Below are positions 25,533 to 37,400 of a DNA stretch of 64,000 bases, piece by piece. Source of the DNA: Volvox africanus (lineage: Eukaryota > Chlorophyta > Chlorophyceae > Chlamydomonadales > Volvocaceae); contig BSDZ01000038.1 in NCBI GenBank assembly GCA_030268105.1, positions 372,001 to 436,000 of the forward strand, given 5' to 3'. Numbering within the stretch: position 1 is the first letter of the stretch; every line of letters begins with the position of its first letter. The notes beneath the pieces were generated by a model that worked only from the letters and a program-made list of their open reading frames with translations, searched no databases and was not told the DNA's origin. Made by a program: the position numbers and the translations under genes.

Positions 25533-28500
25533 ATGAGGCATCCAACTGTGGTGTTTCTAATTGGTAAGCATTTTATAAGCTTTTCATAATAGATTGCAGG
25601 ATTACAGGCTTCCTACGCATCCATTCCAGAAATTGCGACGTATGTGTCCTTGTTTGCAGGTTTATGCATTTTTTCCCCAGCAGTTTACGCTGACAGTGTG
25701 TTAAAGACTCTTGACGACACCAGGGTAGCTACATTTTCTACCCTAGCGTTGTCTATGGCCGGCCTCAACGACACTTTCAGCGACCCAAGCCTTAATATTA
25801 CTTTCTTCGCTCCCTCAGACGCGGTATGCATGATCTGTATGTGGATCAATGTCTTTTTTGCTTACATAAATGTATAGAACCTGCTGCATGCCTGCGGTCC
25901 CATTGTCGTGCCAAGCGGTGCATGCCGGTACGATGCCGTGGCCCTAAAAAATCCCCAGAGACATGTGTGATCGATTCTCGTGTCTTCTGATCGAGTGGAT
26001 TATCATATATCTTAGGGATACGTGCTGCTGCCTCGGTGTCCAGACGTACGGAAGTCCGTGGTTGTCCTTGGAGTAGATCACGTTGGTTGGTGCTTGGTTG
26101 TGCACTGCTGAAGGAGCTCCACGAAGTCCGAGTATATGAATTCGTCGACTTGAAGCTGTTGCACGCATGTGTTGTTTCTGCACACGCGCGCGCACACATC
26201 CAGACACACAAATGCTCTCACATACACAGGCGTACATAAATGTAAAAATACATAGTTCAACACCGAATATTTAAAATCATGGGACGAAGTTCCGCAATGA
26301 ATGTATTTGCAACCAAAAAGCCGAATCCAATCCTTACAGCGGTGACTCAGGCCATAATCCTAACCATGTGTGTCTATCCTGTCTGCCTTGACGGTCGTGG
26401 GATCATGTACGGCTGCGCGCTCGCCTGTCGATGCACATGTTGCGCGGTGCCAGCTACATGTATTACATCTCCTGTCCATCCGCTGTGTGTGTCTCTTCCA
26501 TTGATTGCAATTCCTGGCTGTCTCTCCTCACCTCTTTCTCTCCCCCGCCTGCCGAACAGGCCTTCCTTGGTGTGTTGGGCATCCTGAATCTCTCATTAAT
26601 CGATCTGTCGGGGAACGCACGCGCAATGGCTCCAATGCTGCTCTACCACGCCATTAAGCCTGCCACCAATGCTTCCGGCTTCATTGCGGCTGGCCCGACG
26701 AGCTGGCCCAACGCCTTGTAAGTTTCCACGCATTTTAGGCCCCGACCCACATGCGCCTTAGGGATGATCAACAACTATTTTCGGCCGAAATGTCGTAACA
26801 CGATAACTATTAGATCCCCTAACGTAATCGCTGTCCATGGTTGTGTAATTGGCTCTTTGCGTCGGGCCTTTGTGCTTCCCCGCAGCGGGGGCAACGTCCC
26901 CGTAACCGTCATCCCCTCAAGCGATGGAAAGACTATCACGGTTCGCTCTCCGGGTGCGGATGCCAGTGTGACGACTGCCAACGTCGCCGCTGGCGGCTCC
27001 GTCATCCACGTCATCGATAACGTTCTCCTGCCCTTCTACCCCTCCGCCTCTGCGGTGAGCTTGCTTATTATCCAAGTAACGAGCTTCCCTTGGCGGTTAT
27101 GTATAGTTATGTGTGTTAGGCTTTCAGTGGAGCCTGAACGGCTTCCGAGTGTGAGCACGCAAACAAACAAACAAACGCCATTATTACGCACACTACTACT
27201 GTAGAGGCCTTATGCGGCCACCAGGCATAGGGTTTTAGACTAAGTTCTTAATTGTCTGGAGGGCCCACAGCTAGTGTACGTATTACGAGGACTTTACATG
27301 GTACGTGACATGAGACATTCTTGTTGAACTGTTGGCATTTTATGTACAAAGTCCTGTTTCTTTCTAAACCTATGCGTACTCGATACCTAGCCTCGCAAGG
27401 TCGCAACTTCGCATTTTGGGCCTTGAAGTCCAGACCACCAGCCCGCATTACAAGCCGGCCATGGCCGCTCTGACGCCGTCCTGTTGAGATGATGTTGAGA
27501 TACGTGTATAAGTTGTCTCTCTAGGCACATACACACACATTTTTTGGAGACCCTACAGACCGCTCCGCTCCGAAACCTGCTTTATCCCTGTTGAGGTGTG
27601 TATGTGGTGTGAGGTGTGAGCGATATATGTATAAAGAGAATGAGAAGGAAAAAAGAAGTAATTCCCCGGAAGGATGGGGGGCGCTTTCCTTTCTAAACAC
27701 GTCCCAGTGTTGAATATTTTGACCGCAGGTTATCGCACGCGATCCGTCGTTGACAACCCTTTTCAAAGTGGTGTCCCAGAACGCACCGGATCTGCTGCTC
27801 GATAGTCGGCTGAACATCACGGCAGAAGTTACCGTGTTTGCGCCAATGAATGAGTGAGTCTATTTCCATCTCTCTCAGCCACTGCTACGCAGATACCGCT
27901 GCGTTCGCGTCCGCGTCCTCTTCACTTGCCGTAAATGGTGTGTAAAGTATGAGGGAGTAGAAACCCGTGCTGTATTGGCATCGCCAGTAGCAGCGGTGGG
28001 AGCAGCAGCAACGGGAGCAGTAGCGGGGGAGAAGAAGAACCGATAGATGTATCAGGCAGCGCGAGTACGATTCCATTTCGCTCAAACCAGTGCATTCTGC
28101 ACATCAAATCTCCTACCTACCTTTTCGCATCTGTTTTCCTGATTGTGCTGTTCAACCATATGTCGTACGGCTTCAAAATGGCTTTATTTAACGGTGTTTT
28201 GTCACGCAGAGCGTTCATCACTCCTCTGAGCACTGGCAGCTCGTTGCTACGAGGGCTGCAGACGACGAGGCTTGGGGTGACCTACCTCCTCAAATACCAT
28301 ATTGTGCCGAAAACAGCGACACAAGGCGTCATATTTAACTTAAGCCTGGATGGTATCAAAACGGTGACCACACTCACGTAAGACCCCTGACCCATTCTGC
28401 TTGGGCCCTGTTTGTTTTTGCAAGGAGCTGGTCGGGGACTTTTCGCCGGTAGTTGCAGAGCCCCTTACTTGCTGCTGTGCGTCAATGGATGTGTCCACGA

Positions 28501-31410
28501 AGGATGATGCGGAAGTGCTCAATGGGGGGGTAACGTGCGCCGCTCCATCCATCGACGAGTTTCATTCCTTGCGCTGCTTAAGGGGAAGTGAAGTGTACGG
28601 CATCGCCTCAAATCTTTTAAAGAGGGGAGGCATTCTGGCGTAACTCGATTCCGAAACCCTTCCTTCTTATTCATTCGTTTGTTTGGGATATAATTATTAG
28701 CCCCATATCATTCATGTCCGCTCGCAGCTTCCCTTCCTGCTATTGTGCTTCGTCTGTATCCTGCCTTGATTACCGGACGAGCTGCGATATTATTATCGTA
28801 TGTATTGGCGGTGGAGAGCTATTTTAACTTCTATCTATCTACACCTCAAGTATAACTCGTGGTCCCAAACGTTTATGTCGTTATGTTACGGTCATGTTGA
28901 CAACTAACAGGGGCCTGACGTTGAAGCTTTCGTCCAAGAATGGGAAACCCGCGGTGGATTTCCCCGGCGGTACTGCCTACATCACGCAATCGTACCCTGT
29001 TGGATTCAATGTCGAGTAAGTAGGTCCCGGTCCCGGTCCCAGCCCCATCCCCAGCCCCGAGGCAAAAGCATACTCCAATGCAGGATTTGCCTCTGCCTGT
29101 ATTTCCCACGATGCTCCGCGAAACCCCCGCATCACATCCATCGTCATATCCATTCATCGTCATCGAATGATTAGTCTCGATTATCCAGTGTGGGGAGTGG
29201 GGGAAATAAATCTTTTCCGGAGGCCCATTAGCCTGGGCAGAGGCCCCCTTCACTTATATATTGTTTAGAGAAATCGAGGACTCGGCTAGGGTTCCGTGTT
29301 TTTTGTTTTGCGTACGAGAGCTGTGCTTTGTGTTACCAGGTGGTGCCATTACAATTTGCGTTTTGTCTGCAGCGCCTCTTTCCGCGCAGTCGTACACATC
29401 ATCGACCAGGTTCTCATCCCACCGTCCACCCTCGTCGACGTCGCGACCATCAAGGCTGATGGCAAGAAGTTCGTTTCAGCCCTGAACGCCTCGAGCACCT
29501 ACTCGAGCCTCCCCAACAACTCCAACTTCCAGGGCACCATCTTGATTCCCAAAGATGCAGCGTTCTCGGCGTTTCTGACCGCCAACAACATAACCTTCGA
29601 GCAGCTTGCGAAGGCGCCAACAGCGATGAAGCAAGTGCTGGACGTAAGGTCTTACAAAGAGATGTTTCCACATCCAGAAACATCTTAGTGCTTACATCCA
29701 GAGTACTTCTTCCGTTATATGGTGTTCACTCCCTGCCGCTATTACGTTTGAATGTTTAACTGCGCAAAGCGCAGCTTTGACGTATCGTCCCTTGACCTCA
29801 CATGTCGTTTTTGTCTAACCCCGCCTGAACCGGATGCTCTCGGATGCTCGTATGAATGCTTTTACCCAACTCGTCCGCCCGTGTCTCAAACTCTTATAAA
29901 TGGTGACACACTCATCTGGTCGTCCGCAGGCACACGTCATCCGGGACAAAGTCTTCTCGTTGTCCGCAGCTATTGATGGGACTCAGCTCACCACCGCCAG
30001 GTCAGGCGCAGTCTGTTCGGTCGCGCACGAGATACGCAGTATGGACTGCAACACGAGCCTTTTTACAAAGGATTTTCAATAGGGGGGTCATCTGTGAACC
30101 GACCACCATCCTCTCGCCTAATTAAGACCGGTGGCCAGCCACACCCTAAGCCTGCATCGGGTTTAGGAGTTCAGGACATTAAAGATGGACAATATCGATT
30201 GCCTGATAACAGGCCTGAACATATGTAAAGATAGATAGATAGATGATAAGCCTGAATATATATATAATGATATGCAACAGGCCTGATATGCAACAGGCCT
30301 GAATATGTATAATGATATCTATATCTATATATAGATATAGATAATAGGCCTGAAATATCGACTGCAACCTCCATCGCGGACGGGGGTCAGGATCACACGG
30401 CAGATTTCAGACCAGAGATTCTGAAGTCCTTCGCTAGCAAACAACCAACATCGTGAAGGAGGTAGACGATGCTTGCTCAGCCCCTTTGTCGCTTTAGCAG
30501 GTCATAATGTATCATGAATGCATGCCTTGGCGTTCGCCTCCTGTGCCTCCTGCCCCTTTTCTGCAAATGGACAGCGGGTCCAAGATAAATGTGGCAGTCG
30601 ATGGTGCTGGCGTGGTGATATTTAAGAGCGGTACCGTCAGTGCTATGGCCGAGTCCGAGTATGTTGTTGCCTCCCCAGTCAACGGGTGAGTGTTATGTTT
30701 CGTTCGTGGTGCGTATGTGTAAGTTGTGCCATTTACGGGTTTGTAATGTCTTAATAATAATAAAATTTATTTTAGTAAAGCTCGTCTCCATGCGGGACGA
30801 CGGCTGAGGACTGGCTGCGTGCATGTGCCACGAGGAATAAGACACGAGAATCCGTGAAGTTTGAACGTGTGTGTTTGTATGTGTGTATCCGCCCAAATAC
30901 TTTGGATGCGAAGCATGTCACGATTATCGGTTGCTGGGCGATGCGGGTTTTATATGCCTTTTGCATGGCGGTGTGCCAGTTGTCAATGCCATCACATTTT
31001 TTGGTAGATCCTGTAAGTTCTTGGCGCACAGCTTTGCTTTACCAACACGGCTATCCCTTCCAGCACGGCCTGTCCTCTCAATTGCTTGCCCGTTTCACCA
31101 GCTGCGAGATATCGTGGTGCTGCCCGCCGGCATCCCGCCCTTGGTACCAACCTTTTATGATGTGCACTCCGTCCTTTTTACGCTTTATTTGATTGACTTG
31201 CCCACCCTGCCCCTATGCATGTACTGGTCTATCCTGGTTAGGACCACTGTTATTTATATCAACGCTGTCCTCTTCGCTGGGACACTGAACGTGACCACGG
31301 GTGGTGGCACGGATGGTGGCGGGGCCACCTCGGTGGGGCCCTCTCCCTTCGCGATGCTCTTGTGCAGCACCCTCGCCGCAGCTTTGCTGCACCTCTTCGG
31401 ACGATTTTAG
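25533..31410 (+). CDS. Fasciclin-like (FAS1) secreted protein 2, probably GPI-anchored
   Basis: Eleven exons: 25533-25563, 25660-25823, 26560-26717, 26886-27054, 27729-27853, 28210-28377, 28911-29015, 29373-29643, 29930-30000, 30575-30685, 31242-31410 (TAG), coding 513 residues. Intron phases equal those of FAS1 genes 1 and 3. The signal peptide starts MRHPTVVFLIGLCIFS and probably ends at VYA. Three FAS1 domains: exons 2-4 (ITFFAPSDA ... LLYHAI ... HVIDNVLLP), 5-8 (VTVFAPMNE ... LLKYHIVP ... HIIDQVLIPP) and 8-11 (TILIPKDAAF ... HVIRDKVFSL ... IYINAVLFAG). A Gly/Thr spacer and a hydrophobic tail (FAMLLCSTLAAALLHLF) suggest GPI anchoring. NxS/T glycosylation sites include NLSL, NASG and NASS. 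This is the closest paralogue of gene 1: exons 4 and 11 are strikingly similar at DNA level. Confidence 0.86.
30195..30355. repeat. AT-rich degenerate repeats with a palindrome in intron 9
   Basis: Several copies of a short unit with (C)AGGCCTGA followed by ATATAT/ATGATAT, plus a near-perfect AT palindrome (TATCTATATC...GATATAGATA) at about 30316-30343. It lies in intron 9 of FAS1 gene 2 and is non-coding. Confidence 0.6.
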
Positions 31411-31555
31411 TCGGTGGCGTACAGAACAGAATGCACCTGTGACATCTAGCTTCTTCACGCTTGGGAGATGGCATGATTTGTTTATATTTATCACACGCCA
31501 TGATTGTGAACTCCAGGAGGGGCATTGAACGGCACATGATGAGGACAGGTTGTAT

Positions 31556-31556
<1 letters not shown>

Positions 31557-31584
<28 letters not shown>
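31557..31584. repeat. (AG)n microsatellite
   Basis: About 14 AG units, roughly 150 bp after the stop codon of FAS1 gene 2 and so probably in its 3'UTR. Confidence 0.9.
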
Positions 31585-31586
<2 letters not shown>

Positions 31587-31806
31587 GTAGTTATATATGT
31601 ATATATGTATGTATGGAGGAGATGGAAACCGCGAGAAATATTCATATGTTATATGCTGAAGCAGGGGGACGTTAGGAGTTGTACCGGAGAAGTTATGGGG
31701 GCCCTCGAAGGTTGTTGTACGGCGGCAGTGGTGGGTCGGTGGCTTAGGAGCCCGAAGAAAATGCCACGGACCCGCAAAATTCTGTTACAACTTGTTCTGA
31801 CTTCAA

Positions 31807-31811
31807 TGTAA
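31807..31811 (+). terminator. Candidate TGTAA poly(A) signal of FAS1 gene 2
   Basis: TGTAA 397 nt after the stop codon, the first one I noticed in this 3' flank. Assigned by the volvocine consensus only. Confidence 0.35.
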
Positions 31812-33044
31812 AATGATAATCATATCTTCTTTCATGTTCCATGCGAGACGTTCATGTTTGCGTACTTTTTGGGAACCCTTGCTGGATGGGCCTCGGCAGG
31901 TGACAGTCGCTTCCACAAATACGTCATATATCTAAAACATAAAAATATACGTCGTCTCGATACTGATCATGGAGGAATAGAAGGTGTGAGGAGCAAAGCG
32001 TCCGGCCATCAGGATTTGCAACGAACCATGATATTGCAGCGAACAAGCATGCCGCATGGACACGCGTTAACCTTGTTGCACATTTCAATGAAACTAATAA
32101 ATAATGAGATAAACAGGATGCAAACGGTTTTCCTGGCTCCTGGATTTGACGACCAAGGGAGATCTCCCCTGGAATTTACTTGTGTTTGTGCCTTACGTAC
32201 GGCAGGGCGGGTGGGTGCGCCAAAATGTGTGCCAAAATGCCTCCCTATGAACATTATCATATCATGGGTCTGGAAACCTATGTTCCACCTCCCCCTCTGG
32301 CTGGAGATGTCGTTATACAAATACTAAGGTCGTTTTTGCTTTGGTTCATTCAGAGCCCATAATACATGTACCGGCGATGTACAGCATTTTTGTACGTCAT
32401 CAGTCTACATGGTCCGCCTCCATCTCCACATCTACATGCGTAGAGGCTATGCTCTTTGCCTCGACAGAGCTCAGCTCCCGCCAGAGGCAGATCAAACGTG
32501 TTCTGTGGCCCCACGCATTAGGGGCTATGATAGACCGCTGTAGACGGCTGTACCCCGTATACTTTTAAGGCCCTTAAAAGAGGGCCCACATTTGGATCAT
32601 CGGCGCCGTTAGTTACCGGGCTGGGAGAGCCACGTGCGCGACGAGCCTTTATCGCTTGGCTCTTGGCGCTATGCATGCATGTATCCTTCATCATCGTTAG
32701 AACCCAATAAACATTCGCTGATCATGAAGGTGGCCGGTGGAAGTTGCCAGACCAACTTTGTCACATTGATCAGTTTACTTATCTTCTCTCAGGGTTCTCT
32801 CAGGCTCTTGGGTTCTGTCTTGAGCTCCTTGAGCTCCATTCCGTGGTTAGTTATGCAAATGAACTCCAGAAACTATAAGAAAGTTATGTAACACAGGGGC
32901 CTCATGAAGGAGAGGTGTGTTATGCGGTTTCTCCCCAACGTGCAATGTGGGTTTGAGAGGGCAGCTTCCTCTACAATAATATGGATTCGCGATCATGCAT
33001 GCATGCATGGTTGGTGCTCTCACCGGGATTCTGCTTAGCCGCTT

Positions 33045-33360
33045 CGATCTGTAGGTATGTGCCCTAGGTGGGTTGATTGAGCGCAACTCGATCTGTAGGT
33101 ATGTGCCCTAGGTGGGTTGATTGAGCGCAACTCGATCTGTAGGTATGTGCCCTAGGTGGGTTGATTGAGCGCAACTCGATCTGTAGGTATGTGCCCTAGG
33201 TGGGTTGATTGAGCGCAACTCGATCTGTAGGTATGTGCCCTAGGTGGGTTGATTGAGCGCAACTCGATCTGTAGATATGTGCCCTAGGTGGGTTGATTGA
33301 GCGCAACTCGATCTGTAGGTATGTGCCCTAGGTGGGTTGATTGAGCGCAACTCGATCTGT
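33045..33360. repeat. 44-bp minisatellite, about 7 copies
   Basis: Unit start CGATCTGTAGGTATGTGCCC recurs at 33046, 33090, 33134, 33178, 33222, 33266 and 33310, exactly 44 bp apart, with a truncated eighth at 33354. Copies are almost identical (one A for G at about 33275). No spacers separate them. Confidence 0.95.
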
Positions 33361-34409
33361 GTGGACATCGCCTCTACATGCATCAGCCGTCGTCAGTAAA
33401 TGAAATCGGCGAGGGATATGAGTACGATTAGGCCGGACGTGACATTCGTTCTTCCCACTCCCACTCCAACATATTTGTTGAGCTTGTTGAGAAATCAGTC
33501 CTCCTTCCCACGAACCATGTGATTGCATTTTAGTCTTAGGTTTTTTAAGCCCTAAAGCTAGATGCAAGCCTGGTAACCACTCTCAAGATGCGAGTTGGGG
33601 CAGGCTTATGGTACCCTCTGTGTCACCCCATGTCACGTACTGGGCCCGCGGGTGGGTCGTGCGTGGTGACCTATGACCCTCCCCTTCCTGCGTTATCCCT
33701 AAATGTAATTCAAATGATAACCCTTCACAAAGCTGTTTGTCATAAATTTTTTGTTGTTTACCCTCGAGCGTGTAAAGTCCTTAGTGAGAAGTATCTGCGT
33801 GCAATTGGATTCGCAAGGTTGACAATCACCTGGGATAGCAAGCCGTAAAACAATCAAGGTAAGCAGAAATTCGCATTTATCAGGAAATTGCACCTAACAG
33901 ATTCGCCGAGAATACATGGTAATATATGTGTCTGTCATGGATACAAAAAAAATCAAAATGGCGAACATGCATTAAATAGCCTTGAAATTATGTCAGGATC
34001 ATGCAGATTATGCAGTAACATTGACGTTCTCTGCGAATACGGTCCTGCAGGCCTTATTTCGGCCAGCAACGACCCAGGCCAGCCCGGAGGCCAATGGGGC
34101 ATCGAGCCGGCGATTCATTATGATGATACTTTTCTTTACATGGTTTTATATAGGCTACATCTGGTTCAAGCGTCGTGGTACTCTGGTCGCCTTATTTTTA
34201 CGTTCGTTGCCTACAGTCGCCTTTGCCATCCTACACCTCCAGCCTTACTTGCGCCTACCATCCATCGTCTGTTAGCTGGATCTTACGACCGTAGCCTTTA
34301 AAGAGTTTGGTGGCCCCTCAATTAAATCGACAATCGTTGCGCCTCGATCTATCGACATTGAAGTCTGCTGTGACATTCAATAGCGCCCAGACTTACAGCA
34401 CACGGAAAA

Positions 34410-37400
34410 ATGCGACGTGAAGCGTTCATCCTCTTGTCTGCTTGTAAGTATAGAACATTATCCTGATTATTTATTAGTTTCCGCCACTCATGACCTTTTT
34501 GGGGTTGGGGTTCGTTTTGACGAAACCACCCGCCCCGGCGCGCCGTCTCCTGCCTATTGCCCCAGCAGCTGTCGTTGACTTTGCTATAACATGCAGACAA
34601 AATAACCAACTTCTTGATTAATAAATGCAGGTCTTATGTCGTTTGGTGCCGGGATTTCAGCGCAAACCATCTACTCAACATTGAAGTCATTCAGCAATTT
34701 GACGTACTTCTCTTCAAGCGTGGACGACGCGAACCTTACAGCCACGTTAAGCGATCCCTCGTTGAACCTTACGCTATTCGTGCCTTCAGACGCGGTAAGG
34801 CTACTAGATATCGCATACGTGTGGTTTTCAGTCCATATGAAATACCAGCCGAAATCCCAGTTCCGTCCTCGTCTAGGATCACCTTTATCGCCTTTGCTTT
34901 CACCACTTAATTTCGCTAATTATTATACCAATGTGTTTGCGTATGTGCTGGGATTGGGTTGGCCCGGATAGAACGCGGCGTCGCGTGCACGCCGCAAGCT
35001 GCCCATCTTTCCGTCCGTTATGCCGCAGCACTGGAAGCTTGTTTTGGCTGGCACCGTCTGTCAAAATTTGTGCAAGCAAGTACTCGATTAATTCACATCC
35101 GATGTGCCTTAGAAAATTGTAAAGAGTCCAGACGGCACATAGGAGAGGCCAGCAGGCCACCGCTTCACAACAGCGATTAGGTTGTAATTACCGTTAATCG
35201 TTAGTAATTCGTAGCGAAGACCTTTATTATTCCTCGTTTCCTTTTGCCTTCCTGCAACCCTTAGTTCTTTACTTTCTCCTGAATGTATCTTTTTATTTTT
35301 ATCCTCTCTTTCTCTTTCCGTTTTCCGCCGTCTCATCATCTCACTCTACGAGTTCGCAGCTGTCTCATTTTTTTCATTCTGACATTATTCAGCTGATCTA
35401 TTCCAATCTACTACTGCTGCTTACCTTTACAATTCCTCATACTTATTTGAAATTCGCATTGACATTCAAACCAATAAAAATGTTATGCTCACACCATATG
35501 GCGTGTCTCTGCTGTCTTCCATCTCCATCGGGGTTATGACTGCCTGGGGCTGCTGTATGTAGGCCTTCACCGCTCTTGAAAACCAGCTCAACGTCTCCGG
35601 CGATGTCTTTTTTGCGCCTTCGACCGCCCCAAAGTGGGCGACCGTCCTGAAGTACCATTTCATATCGCCATCAACCTTGACAGGCAACATCGCCAACGGT
35701 AGCTACACAAATGCCTAGTAAGCTCGCAACGGCTCACAGTAGGCTGTGTCGGTTCGGTCGATCGGACAAACAAAACAAACAAAAGATATAAAGGGTAGTA
35801 ATGGCGTAGTAATGCAGCTGTTGGCCTCCTGGTCCTTGCCGTACCTATGTGTTATGCAGGGGTAGGGGAGGAAAGGTGGGAGGGAGGTAGCAGGGCAATA
35901 TTTCTCGGCTGTAAGGAGGCCGGGGCGAAGAATGAAAGCGCGATAGCTGTATGTGCGCTATGAAGCGCAGCACTTGAACATTCGGAGTGGGGCCCCGAGG
36001 GGGAGCGGAGTGGGGAGTGTGGGGGCGGCATTTATATAGGGGCTGGTAATCGTTCGGCTACAGTAATTGGTTTTCTGGACGGTCTGGACGTTGTAGTAAC
36101 TTGCAGTGCAGTACTACATCAAAAGTTGATGTGAAATTGCTGACCAATATACAAGAAAATAAATTGGCCCTCGTCAGCCGCCGCCGCCGCCGCCGGACAG
36201 AGCTAAATGCTTGAACATGTACATATATAAGTAGATGTGTTTTTGTGTGTGCACGTATGTATACATGCAGTGGGGGCACGTCTCTCAAGATTACGAAAGG
36301 TATAAGCGGGAATGCAACTGTCAATTCAACCGTCTTCAAGATCGCGGGTGTAGGTTCAGACGCCACTATCGTACAAGCCAACATCTCCGCGGGAAATTCC
36401 ACCATCCACATCGTGGACAGCGTGTTGTTGCCTTTCTACGCCAACATCAGCTCGGTATGTATATGTATATGTATGTTATGGGTGTTACACTGTGGGTGAC
36501 TCGCCTTCCAAAGACGAGCACCGGGGGTCCTGACCGGACCGAGCCACAGCGCAGGGGAGGAGCACGTGGCTTCGTCTGTCTGTCCTGCCACGTGCACCCC
36601 CTCTCACTCGGGCCAGCAAAACCTCACAGGCTCTCGCCTGGCCACTAACATGTATATATTTGGTGTTACATTGTGGGCGACTTGACCTGCTATAGTAATA
36701 TGTAGCCCAAAAATATAAATTTGGGGATCTGAATTATCAGCAGGTGAGATGGTGGCTGGGTCGTTAGATTTAGTTCAACAAAAACTGCTGTGTCTTCATT
36801 CGGAGCATCATGAGGAGGAGGAGGAGGAGGATGCGAGGGCGGCGGGGTGATGGGTGGCGGATCACCAGCGGTCCTTGAGGTGCTTACCACCGTTTGCTCC
36901 ACCACCAACACCAACACACCACCAACACATATCACCACATATGATCGTTTCTTTTAATCTGTTTTCGGTTTTGTTGCTTCCTTCCCACCGGTCGCTTCAT
37001 CAGGGTCTCAGCCGCAATTCGAATCTTACGACGCTCAACAAACTCACAACTACCCTAGCAAATAACACAGCTTTCCTGAACGTCCTGGGCAACCTAAACA
37101 CCGAATACACGGTCCTGGCGCCCGTCAACAGGTAATTACACAACCACCGACCGAGGTTATTGTTTTTACGTCATCATGCAGTACGTTCATGCCGTACTTT
37201 ATTCGTTCCTTCATAGGCACTAACTTGTGTCTTTTAAGTTAGGCACACACCTACCTCGTTGCTTCTTCTGAAGCTATTTTCTTAATTTTATGCCGTACAT
37301 CTTGTATTGTGAGGGTTCATCAGCCAATCAACAATTTATCAAGTTGGACCCTAAGTGACATGCACAATAATGTACGGCATTGTAATGTACGATATTCTCC

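Larger units (their letters stand above)
31411..34409. other. Intergenic region between FAS1 genes 2 and 3
   Basis: Three kb with an AG microsatellite (31557-31584), a 44-bp minisatellite (33045-33360) and no supported exon. A 157-codon plus frame at 31854-32327 has no recognisable family, no splice partners and non-exonic composition. The right end should hold the promoter of FAS1 gene 3. Confidence 0.5.

Noticed and set aside
31854..32327. 157-codon plus frame in the FAS1 spacer
   Set aside because: No domain, no splice partner and no start context distinguishing it from chance.
33045..33360. CRISPR-like regularly spaced repeats
   Set aside because: The 44-bp units are directly adjacent with no unique spacers, and the organism is eukaryotic; it is a minisatellite.
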